NCBI GenBank assembly: GCA_009823395.1
Contig: CM020506.1
Location: forward strand, 23,236,501-23,300,500
Length of the DNA stretch: 64,000 bases
Direction: 5' to 3'
Source of the DNA: Thamnaconus septentrionalis
Lineage: Eukaryota > Chordata > Actinopteri > Tetraodontiformes > Monacanthidae
The notes under the pieces were generated by a model that was not told the origin of the DNA, made no database searches, and was given only the letters and a program-made list of their open reading frames with translations. The position numbers and the translations under genes are program-made. Every line of letters starts with the position of its first letter. Position 1 is the first letter of the stretch. Shown here one piece after another: positions 55,896-64,000 of the stretch.

Positions 55896-56093
55896 CCTGG
55901 GTGGTAGGGGTTAATTCTTGTGGGAGGGGGTGTTACGTGTACGTGTCTGGTAAGAGTGATTGTGGGCTGAGTTGTCAGAGTGTGCTGTGTGTGGGTGGGT
56001 GTGTCTATGTGTCTGTGTGGAGTGTGCTGCGTGTGTGCTGTGTGTGCTGTGTCTAATTGCAGGATTAACATCACCTGGAGAGAGCTTGGAGTA
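55830..56093 (+). repeat. right arm of 264-bp inverted repeat
   Basis: Inverted copy of 52033-52296, ending GAGCTTGGAGTA inside the TATA box. It replaces the 5' LTR and gag expected here and abuts MITE sequence at 56094. Confidence 0.9.
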
Positions 56094-56604
56094 ACCATAT
56101 TCGCGAAAACGACGAGCAGCAAAGCGCTCGGAACAAACCGAGTTGCACCTGCGTGAGGCGCGTTAAGTTAGGGAATCCGAGGAGTCTTGAGACGAGAGGA
56201 AATACGGATTCGTCGAAAGGACGTGGCTCTTCGCCACGAGGAAGCCTCGAACACCGCGGCATAAAGTCGTCCATGGCTCGCTAGGGCAGCTATTTCAAAT
56301 AAGGAGGCGTGTTTACTGTCTGTTTGTGTTTAAATAAATGCTATTTCCCGTTGTATCTGTCTCGTGTTTACTTTTGGTGAAAATATAAAGGTTGAACTAC
56401 ACCTTTACTCTCCCAGAAAACGAGGAAACAATAAATTATAAATGTTGCCTGCATAAATGATCAACAGTGACTTCAGTGAGGAAAACTGTTGTTTCTTTAA
56501 CAGAAAAGCAACCACAGACCGAGCAGCAGGTATGAAACAACCTCTACTTTGTCCATCGCTGCGCTGTCGTGTATCGCACAGAAATAATGCCGTCGAAAAC
56601 ATTG
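56094..56604. mobile_element. right part of GGCGAGGCG-type MITE (copy 2)
   Basis: Resumes at ACCATATTCGCGAAAACG, which lies about 20 bases after ACGGAAC in the complete copy, so those bases are missing. It follows the complete copy to CCGTCGAAAACATTGT and then stops, lacking the right terminus. Confidence 0.85.
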
Positions 56605-57003
56605 TTCATTGTTCAATCCAAGACAAAAAAAAATTAAAGTGCACAAACAAATATAAAAAAAACTTAGGAGACACAGCACACAGGGGACGCCATACCGGAG
56701 AACCACCACCACCACCACCGTCTACCTTCAGCTGCAAAAGAAAAGAAGAAAATATGTTAAAACAGCTCACCCTGCTGCAACCAAATAAAATAAACAAAAA
56801 TTCCACTCAAAAGAAACAAAACAAGAATTTAACACGGAAACATCAATGGAAAACCAGAGAAAACAAAACAAAACCTGGAATTGGACGAGCAGAACTGAGA
56901 AATATGGATTTACACCAAGAAAGAAAAAGACCAAAACTCATCACTACTAATCCATTGACTAACGAAAAAACCAATACCCCAAACCCAAAGAAACCAAAAC
57001 TAA
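56605..57003. other. A-rich stretch, no gene
   Basis: Strongly A-rich on plus, with a (CCA)n at 56702-56718. The 239-codon ORF across it joins three unrelated repeats and is not a gene. Confidence 0.6.
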
Positions 57004-57702
57004 GGGTGAATTCCAATTCCTCCCTTAACCCTCAATCTCAACCCTCAATCTCAAAAATGCGCGCTCCCGCGGAGTGCAAGTGCTGTCCCAATTCTCAGAA
57101 CGTCAAGTTGAGGGACAAGTTTAAGGGCTGTATCGCCCTCAATATTGAGATTCTCCGGCACCACCCTTGGGAGTAAGGGCTACCCAGAAGGCATTGTGTA
57201 TTTTCGCCAAGACATCTTCGAAAAATGGCGATGAAAAAAGCGAGCTACAAATGGAAGTATTTTCTTAGTTAATAAAGATATAAATATTACGAAACCATTT
57301 TATTGTCTTAGTTTAAGACTTTTTTATGGATTATTGACATCGTTGTTGCGTAACATTTATTTTTTTAACTTCACGATGTTTGTCAGCCGGACCGGCGGTC
57401 CCGGCTTCACGTTACTTGTATACCTCGTTGTGTAGCGACGGAGGACTTCTTCTTTTTCGTCGTCATCTTTTTCGTCTCCTTCTTCTTCGTCGTCATCGTC
57501 TTCTTGTCAGACTGGACGTAGCTTTGGCGTAAGACCGCCCCCCACAGTCTGAAGACGTAACTGCACTTAAGGGGTGTCCCATTTCTAAGTCACAAGATAG
57601 CCCTTACACTTATTTCTGAGGGCCAAGATTGAGGGCCAAAGATTGAGGGTTAAGGGCGAGGGTTGAGATTGAGGAGTTAAGGGAGGAATTGGAATTGGCC
57701 CC
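57004..57702. mobile_element. hAT-like MITE with 8-bp duplication
   Basis: Left GGGTGAATTCCAATTCCTCC and right GGAGGAATTGGAATTGGCCCC are inverted; repeats of TTAACCCTCAATCTC type extend both ends. Flanks AAAACTAA (56996-57003) and AAAACTTA (57703-57710) agree at 7 of 8. Confidence 0.8.
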
Positions 57703-57950
57703 AAAACTTAAGATTTACAAACAAATCAAATCCAAGTGATGACTTTATGTGCTATGAAACGGAACTAGCCGAAAATTGATTTGATTAAACAAAACAAAAT
57801 GAAAATCAATATAAAATAATGATAACCAACCTAAACCAAAAGCAACCAGGATGATCACAAAAATAAAAGACACACTCCCAAACACACACACGCATACACA
57901 AACACACAACCACACACTCTGCAGATTGGTCCGGACTCGGGCGTTGTGCC

Positions 57951-58414
57951 CTATCTAATGCGACTAGCCATGGTGGCAGCGATGAGCTCCATTCGGGGGA
58001 TGGTAACAGGCTTCAATTGCGCCACCCTAGCGTTGCCCATGATGAAGGTACTGTGTACTTGTGAGCATGCATTTCTTGAAAGCAAATAAGTCACTCCTCC
58101 ATAACCATCTTCGCTTGTGTCACAGAAATGATGTAATTGTCCTAAAGTCACCTCTCCAAAATCCAGTGGTTTCAGACATCTCGAAACATTACAATTTTCC
58201 AAATGGCAGAGTTCATCCAGCCAACTTGTCCACTCCTGAGCCACGGTCTGGGGTATGACATCATCCCAGCCAAGCGCTCTCCTGCATAGCTTCCTTAAGA
58301 TCCTCGCAGACAGGACAACAGAATTCAAGATACCAACAGGACCATAGATGTAGCTAACTGTAGAAAGAATCCCCCCCGTGTGTGGTCTGTCCTTTATGAT
58401 CTTAAACTTAAAGG
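57951..58414 (-). pseudogene. BEL/Pao Pol RNase H-region fragment
   Basis: Reads GGILSTVSYIYGPVGILNSV, then LCRRALGWDDVIP, EEW-like EWTSWLDELCHLEN, LHHFCDTSEDGYGGVTYLL and ARVAQLKPVTIPRMEL. This block follows the RT in BEL/Pao elements. It lies in the opposite orientation to the fragment at 50757-51345. Confidence 0.85.
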
Positions 58415-59019
58415 TATGGGGTGATGACGGCGCGCATAGACGCAGCGGCTAAGAGCTCTGCCTTTCGGTGCTTTGTATGGCTGTTTTTGTACATATTGTT
58501 GTATGTTTGGTGTAGATTCTGCTGGGCGAACAACATCTACAGCGGGCATGCACTCATACGGATAGGACTGCAGAGTGAACAAGCGATTACAACCGACTTT
58601 CTTCGCTCCCACGACATCTCGGTGGAAATAGCCAGGACCCCTGGCTTTCTGTGGATTACTATCCCCGTGAGGAGGCGGAGGCGGAGGCGAAGGCGGCGCG
58701 GGGACAGGAGGTGGCGTCCTGGTGAGGTTGCGCCGGTGCCCTAACGAGCCCCCGCTTCCTAGCATTCATCTGACTAATTTAAGATCCCTGGCCAACAAAA
58801 TGGATTAACTCAAGCTTCAGGCGGCAACAAACAGACTTATCAAGGACTGTTGTGTTCTGTGTTTCACCGAGACCTGGCTTCATTCATCTGTACCGAACTC
58901 AGCCATCGAGCTAGCAGACCGCACTGTACACCGCCACGACGGGAGAAGAGACTCCGGTAAGAGTAGGAGGGGGGTTATGCATTTATGTGCAACTGGTGCA
59001 CTAACTCTGAGGCTGTAAA
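58415..59019 (+). mobile_element. jockey/CR1-like LINE, endonuclease start
   Basis: An arginine-rich stretch (58668-58715), LPSIHLTNLRSLANKMD, an in-frame TAA, then LQAATNRLIKDCCVLCFTET and WLHSSVPNSAIELADRTVHR: the start of an APE-type endonuclease. It is cut after CNWCTNSEAVN, where the hAT block starts. Confidence 0.75.
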
Positions 59020-59295
59020 CCAGGAGCTCTAGCGCCCCCCTAGTGGCTCTCTGGAGCCTCTTCAAAAATGGATGAAAATGGATTGGGGGAATATATTTTT
59101 TGTTTTAATATGGTTTCTGTAGGAGGACAAACATTCTTAACGTTTTCCAATGCTGTAAAAATGTGCATAATAAATATAAAATTTCAACATTTCTGTCAAC
59201 GAAGATTTGCGTCATAGCCTGCGACACAAGTTTCAGCGCGGCGCCGTGCCAGGCAGGTGGCTGTTGTAAACAAACCGGCGGGTGTGTCATGGGCC

Positions 59296-59905
59296 ATGGA
59301 TCCCAAAGAGAAAAAGAGAAAGATAGCTGATGAGAACAGAGAATTCAAGGAAGAATGGACTGAATCATTTGCTTTCTTTGCCAATGCGGAAGGATTGCCT
59401 GCATGTTTGCTTTGTAATGAGAAGTTGTCGAACAACAACAAGAGTAATTTGAAAAGACATTTCCAGGGAAGGCATGCTAAATTTGCAGCCGACCACCCAG
59501 TTGGGAGTGAGAGAAAAAGTGCGATTGCAGTACTTCTGGAGAAATTAGAGGAGCGCAAAGAAAGATTTAAGAAGTGGATTGCATCTCCAAACTCCACTAC
59601 TGCTGCAAGTTTTGTTGCAACCCGAGAGATAAAGCGTGGAAAACCGTTCATGGATGGTGATTACATGAAGGATTCATTCCTCAAAATATCAGAGCACCTA
59701 TTTTCAGACTTCAAAAACAAAACCGAGAAAATAAAGAAAATTAAAGACATGCCTCTCCGCAAAGACGGTGAAAGAAAGGGCCATTAAAACGTCAGGAATA
59801 TACATTAATATTGTTATGGAAGTTAAACTTAAAGCACCAAATATCGTACAGCAGAGTAGTCACGTGGTGTGTCATTCTCTCCAGGATGCGCTGCAGGGAA
59901 AAAAA
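59296..59905 (+). pseudogene. hAT transposase N-terminal part (GTF2IRD2/SCAND3-like)
   Basis: MDPKEKKRKIADENREFKEE, WTESFAFF, a BED-like finger PACLLCNEKLSNNNKSNLKR with HFQGRH, then ISEHLFSDFKNK and KDMPL. Two bases of a CT repeat are lost near 59754; the proper frame continues SAKTVKERAIK. An upstream ATG at 59257 is in frame but less likely. Confidence 0.82.
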
Positions 59906-60229
59906 AACATTTAAAGGTCCCATAGTATGCAAAATGCACTTTAGTGCGGTTTTCTATCAATAATATGCATCCCCGGCAAGTCTACGATCCCCCCGGTATG
60001 AAAAAAGTCCGTCCTTGACCGTCTTTAGTTTTTCCTACTTCCGAACATTTGTGCTTCAAACGGGCAGATCGTACTTCCGTGACATGGTGATGTCACCAAG
60101 ACACGGAAGTGCACTCGACCCCGCCCCCTCAGGTTAGTGGCACCGCCTCTGGGAAAGGTTTGTCACAACCCCCGGAAAGTCCAGAAGCTGCGCCATTTTC
60201 TTCTGCTCGCAAACGCTCCGGTGAGAACA

Positions 60230-60530
60230 ATGGCGAAACTACGATCAGGAAGAAGGGGTTGCTCTGGTTCTGGCTGCACAAATGAGCATCCCAGTCTTTT
60301 TCTAACTCCGTCGTCCAAGTCTTTGGGAAGACGGTGGATTATTTTTATTTTTTAAGGACGTGTACCGACAGCAGTTCCAAAACTGTTGTATGTGTGTGCT
60401 AACCATCTCACGAAGGACTGTTTGAAAGGCAGTTCAAAGCTGGATTTGCACTTCGTTTAAACACAAAGAATGGATCGGTCCCAACGGTTCGTGACACCAC
60501 TACAAACGTGGAAGATGTACGTTTTTAACA
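60230..60530 (+). pseudogene. THAP-like zinc-binding fragment
   Basis: MAKLRSGRRGCSGSGCTN, FLTPSS, RRWIIFIF, in-frame TAA, then VPKLLYVCANHLTKDCLK. The C-x3-C ... W ... C-x2-H spacing and the YVCANHLTKDC motif are THAP-like. The stop and the missing body make it non-functional as read. Confidence 0.5.
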
Positions 60531-61244
60531 TTTTATTTTGATGTACTGTTGAGCCTTCGTTCCTTTCCTATCCTTTCAATGTGTTTTTAGCATTGCAGCT
60601 AACGTAAGTCAACGTTACTGTTGTAAACTAACGCTACAACATAGTCTCTGCAGTAACGTTAACGTTACGTTTAAACGCAAATGTAATGTAAAATAAACGG
60701 GGACGTTAGTAGAAAGCTGTGTGAAAATGTGTTCTAAGAAATAACCTCCGTTTTCGGCCTGGTGATTATCGAACTCAATTCGATTTCAGTAACATAACAT
60801 ATGGCTAATACTTCCCTTTCTTTGCTCCCCTCTACTCTCTTGCAATTCTAATACTAAAGTATAATTAACATTGTCAATAATATCTGTTTCAGACATGTTC
60901 CCCCTGGCTCTACTCCCACCAGAAGCTGTCATCGTTGGCTCCAAGTTCACTTTTTTATGTGTAGTTGTAAATAGTTTTCTTGTATGTTACTTCCTCAGTT
61001 GATGTGATGGTCTAAGGATACTGTGTTGCAAATATCACATTTATAACTTATCTGTAAATAATTCAATGGCAATAAATGTTTGAGTGTGTATACTGAAATG
61101 ACTCCTGTCAATTATTAGGTTACATACACATTGCTTGCTTATGAAAAAAAACACACAGATATCCTGTTTGTCACACTTTATTACAGTTACGTTTTTATAC
61201 CTACTGAAGCAAAGAAGTAATCCATAAAATCTTTGATTTTAATT

Positions 61245-62249
61245 TTAAATGAACCTATTCAGGCATACTGGCTCCAATCCTGGATAGTCCACCATGCATT
61301 TGAGGTCCCCCTCAACCTCCTGCAGGCATCTGCTAACCTACAAGATAGTACAAAGTATAAATGCCATTGTGTCTCAAAGATGTATGCAATAAACCATAAT
61401 CAAGACAAACTAGATTTCATTTTTGATATCTTGACTCTTACCTGTGGTATCTCCAAGCAGCATACATTTTCCTTCTCCGTGGGCATGGTGTTACAGTTTC
61501 CACAGGAGCACCTGTCAAAAGAAAAAAGTTATAATTTCACCTGAATGAAAGTTGCCAACACAAGCAGAGTTGGATAAGACTTGTGACAATTGTCTTACGT
61601 TGAGATGGAGAATAGTGGCATTTTAAGCAACATGGCACAGCCTCTAATTTTGACTATGACATATTGTGGATAAAGACATATATAAGCTTAAGTTAAACAA
61701 AACAAAAAAAAGGTACATTAAAAATACCTAGGGAAAAAAAAAGGCTGTTCGTTTCTATGTTAAGACAACTCTGCTGAAAACGTTGCAAGACTTTATATAT
61801 TTAGTTTTTGCCTAGTTACATAGTTTGATAGTTAAGTATCCTTTTAGTTTTAGCATTATGCTGGTAGCAGTCTGAGTATTTGCTGGGGTTATTAACAGCT
61901 CCGTGACGACAACTTTCTTTTTTTTTATAGGTAGACTTGAAGAATATACGGAGGAGAGATGAGTATAACGTTACTGCACTGTTAAGAAAAATACTCTTTC
62001 ACCAAAAGAGCTCGAAGTAATGACGAGAACGGGGCGACGAAGCCGTTAGCATGAGCTAACGTGTAAGTAACAGTGTAACAACGCACAAAGTAAAAACTTT
62101 AAAATAGAAAGACGCACAGTATTTGTATCTTACCACTCTGAAATGTCCTGCTGCAGTCGTTGAGTCCGTATTTCTGCCGAAGCCTCTCCCTCTGGGTGAG
62201 ACTCTGGCTCAAACTGGTACGGTTGCACCACACTGCTTCTGCTAGCCAT
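61245..62249 (-). CDS. P2RX7A-like cysteine-rich protein, three exons, in a mobile element
   Basis: Exons 62134-62249, 61442-61511 and 61245-61337, phases 2 and 0, clean GT-AG sites. Reads MASRSSVVQPYQFEPESHPE, then after the first junction WCSCGNCNTMPTEKENVCC, LEIPQ, VSRCLQEVEGDLKCMVDYPG and VCLNRFI stop. QPYQFEP plus W-C-x-C-x2-C-x2-MPT and the CC pair are the signature of multi-copy fish proteins named after the P2X7 C-terminal domain. There is no channel part, so it is not a receptor. It ends earlier than relatives (no WVLQ...YLQY tail). Confidence 0.75.
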
Positions 62250-62559
62250 GACCGAGTCGCTTCGCATTCACAACATTAGCGCATGGCTACCGGAGCCGAA
62301 GCCACAGCCCGTTCGAGAGAGAAGGGCGTGGCCAGGTGCAGCTCATTAACATAAAGGTGACAGGCCCTAAAACGGGCTGTTCTGAACAGAGCGGTTTTTT
62401 GCTGATTTAGGGACAGCAAATATTAGATCCAAAGTCAATTTTGACTAATGCAGGTCACAGACAGGTCTTTTACACATTTGAGAACTATTTTAAGAAGTGG
62501 AAAAGTGGCATAATATGGGACCTTTAATAATGAATGCTCATTATGTATTTGCAGCCTAC

Positions 62560-62985
62560 TTCGTCATTTTGATAGTAGGCTAATATAGGAACTGGAGGAC
62601 CACCACCGCTGATGGAGCACAAGCAAGAGCAGCAGCAGCTTCTTCAAAGAATTCGACAAAATTCGGGGGGAGCATGAGGAAGATCCTGGTGCAGCAAGCC
62701 GCTCTAGCACTGCTGTACAATTGCATGGATATTTTACAGAGGAAACAATTCCTGCCACAGATGACCTATACAAATATTGGCCCTTGCTGCTGCTGGGCAG
62801 AAAACCGCTGGCCGGCAGCAGTTTCCACTAGCGTTGAAAGTGAAAGGCTGTTCAGCAAAGTCGCCACCATCATGGATGAGAAGCGAAACAAAGTTCCAGC
62901 CGAGAGAGCAGAAATGCTTGCTTTCCTAAGCAAGAACCTGCCAAGGACGATTAAGCCTGAGCTTGAGAAACTTGAGAATTTTGCT
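62560..62985 (+). pseudogene. hAT transposase C-terminal dimerisation region
   Basis: GYFTEETIPATDDLYKYW in one frame, then AENRWPAAVSTSVESERLFS, KVATIMDEKRNK and AEMLAFLSKNLP in another, ending in TGA. This is the hAT C-terminal dimerisation motif. A frameshift near 62790 breaks it. Confidence 0.82.
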
Positions 62986-63734
62986 TGAGCAAGTCACTGA
63001 CAATGTGTTTGAAAAAACACAAGTTACCTCTGATTACCTCTGACCTTTTTTTTTGTTTGTTTTACCAAGCTATTGAAGTTATTCTGTTATTCAGCTGGTT
63101 TTGTAATGTGTGTTTAAGTTCTGTTTGCACAATTGCACTACACCGTTGTAGCTGATTGCTGTTTACTTTGAATATCTGCCATTCAAGCTAATGAAGCTAT
63201 TGTTTTGTTTCTCAATTTCAGCTCCTCTACTATTTATTTTACATTGCATTTTGAATTCCTAATTGCACTGAGTGAACCATTTCAAAGAGGGGTTGTTCCT
63301 TTTTTAATGTTGTTTGACCTAGATAGTCAAGTTATAGTTTTCTTTTTTTTCTCAGTTTCAGCTCCTCTTTTATTTTACATTTTGTGTTATACTCCTAATT
63401 GCACTGACTGAACAGGGAGAGATTTAGTTATATTTTTTTTTCATGTTTGACTTTGACAAAGCTGGTGAAGCTATTTGTTTATTTCAAATTACTGTACTGG
63501 TAAGTTTTTTTAGTGCATCTGGATCTGTTTATTTGTTTTTAAAAAATTAGAAAAGTCTGACATTGCCTTGCATAAAAAGAATGATCACAGTCTTTTCTAC
63601 ACAATGAGACATAGTTTGTGAGGTGATTCAGTGCTGTTTTTCTGTATCGGTATCGGATCAGTATCGGTCGATACTAAACCTCAGATATCTGTATCGGTAT
63701 CAGAAGTGAAAAAAGTTGATCGGTGCATCCCTAG

Positions 63735-64000
63735 TCGACAGTGACCCGAAGCTGGCAGAGGAGCTTAACTTCTTCTTTGCCCGCTTCAAGGTGGAGCCAC
63801 CAGAGGCAGCTGTACTCCAGCCACCAGCCCTGAGCGGCCCCTCCCTCACTATGGAGGAGCAAAAGGTGAGGCACACGCTGAGGGCGGTGAACCCCAGGAA
63901 GGCTGCTGGACCTGATGGCACCAATGGACGGGTGCTGAGGGACTGTGGAGACCAGCTGGCGGGGATCTTTACCAAGATCTTCAACCAGTTCTTACTCCAG
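63735..64000 (+). mobile_element. jockey/CR1-like LINE, RT start
   Basis: Frame VDSDPKLAEELNFFFARF, KVEPPEAAVLQPPALSG, VRHTLRAVNPRKAAGPDG and DQLAGIFTKIFNQFLLQ, the region before and at RT block 1. It continues past the window. With 58415-59019 it is probably the same LINE, most of the endonuclease being lost. Confidence 0.8.

Larger units (their letters stand above)
51548..56093 (-). mobile_element. Gmr1-type LTR retroelement, rearranged single-LTR insertion
   Basis: Minus-strand order: partial gag zinc knuckle, protease, integrase, reverse transcriptase, RNase H, polypurine tract, LTR, primer-binding site. Integrase before RT is the order of the Gmr1 group, Ty3/gypsy-related elements first described from cod, with a Ty1/copia-like arrangement. 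Only one LTR (51590-52195) is present. At the other end lies an inverted 264-bp copy of the pol-end/U3 (55830-56093) instead of a 5' LTR and full gag. The near-identity of the arms and the 832-codon open frame suggest a recent event. It splits a MITE. Confidence 0.88.
59911..62527. mobile_element. TTAA-flanked element (Kolobok or piggyBac type) with two cargo-like modules
   Basis: Inverted ends TTAAAGGTCCCATAGTATGC and (complement of right) TTAAAGGTCCCATATTATGC. TTAA target sites are used by both Kolobok and piggyBac; a THAP-like fragment inside favours Kolobok. It carries a plus-strand THAP-like piece (60230-60530) and a minus-strand P2RX7A-like frame (61245-62249), with no recognisable DDE core. 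Confidence 0.75.
59020..63734 (+). mobile_element. hAT transposon, interrupted by a TTAA element
   Basis: Contains a split transposase (59296-59905 and 62540-62985). The right terminus is CATCCCTAG at 63726-63734, with GATCGGTGCATCC and repeated GTATCGG(T/A) before it, typical of TAGGGATGCACCGAT hAT ends. The left terminus is not found; 59020-59160 is other repeat DNA (CTCTAGCGCCCCCCTAGTGG). Confidence 0.7.

Noticed and set aside
56457..57176. 239-codon plus-strand ORF
   Set aside because: It joins the end of one MITE, an A-rich stretch and the terminal repeat of another MITE; Lys/Asn-rich with no family features.
61245..62249. A P2X7 receptor gene
   Set aside because: Only the cysteine-rich C-terminal-like domain is present, with no transmembrane or extracellular channel part, and it lies between transposon ends.

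Overview
The window is nuclear DNA of a ray-finned (teleost, probably percomorph) fish. Evidence: split genes with GT-AG introns, two genes orthologous to vertebrate MFSD4A and ELK4, and a repeat load typical of teleosts (tRNA-derived SINE, L2 and jockey/CR1-like LINEs, Ty3/gypsy, BEL/Pao, Gmr1-type, Tc1, hAT, piggyBac/Kolobok-like TTAA elements and many MITEs). The species cannot be named from the sequence.

Layout. 1-10933 (+): the last six coding exons of mfsd4a, a membrane transporter of the major facilitator superfamily; its 7.2-kb intron holds a GC-rich block, a LINE split by a SINE, and an L2 LINE. 10934-16622: non-coding, probably the 3' UTR zone of two convergent genes. 16623-26954 (-): the coding exons of elk4, an ETS-domain ternary complex factor, with a possible 5' UTR exon near 33.3 kb; its introns carry transposons nested up to four deep. 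In human, MFSD4A and ELK4 also lie tail to tail, so this is conserved synteny. 27.5-39.2 kb: two decayed Ty3/gypsy elements, the first split by a hAT MITE and a SINE. 39.2-47.5 kb: a many-exon HECT-type E3 ligase-like gene (+) facing a DDE integrase-core gene (-) across a palindromic spacer. The left edge cuts cleanly into a gypsy element, so the block looks like cargo of a mobile element.

47.5-58.4 kb: MITEs, BEL/Pao fragments and a 4.5-kb Gmr1-type retroelement (51548-56093, minus strand) with integrase ahead of reverse transcriptase. This insertion is the most unusual object here. It ends in an LTR followed by an unprocessed primer-binding site plus a further 18 nt of apparent copied tRNA-Pro, with a base change exactly at tRNA position 58 (the m1A site). 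Its other end is an inverted, near-identical 264-bp copy of its own pol-end/U3. It sits in a MITE with a target deletion and no target-site duplication. This fits insertion of an aberrant cDNA without integrase.

58.4-64.0 kb: a jockey/CR1-like LINE interrupted by a hAT transposon, itself interrupted by a 2.6-kb TTAA-flanked (Kolobok/piggyBac-like) element that carries a THAP-like fragment and a spliced P2RX7A-like cysteine-rich reading frame.

Only mfsd4a and elk4 look like ordinary host genes. The HECT-like gene has decay marks (in-frame TGA, a missing zinc ligand, a probable insertion in its last exon). All exon calls come from reading splice sites and family resemblance by eye; no alignment was run.
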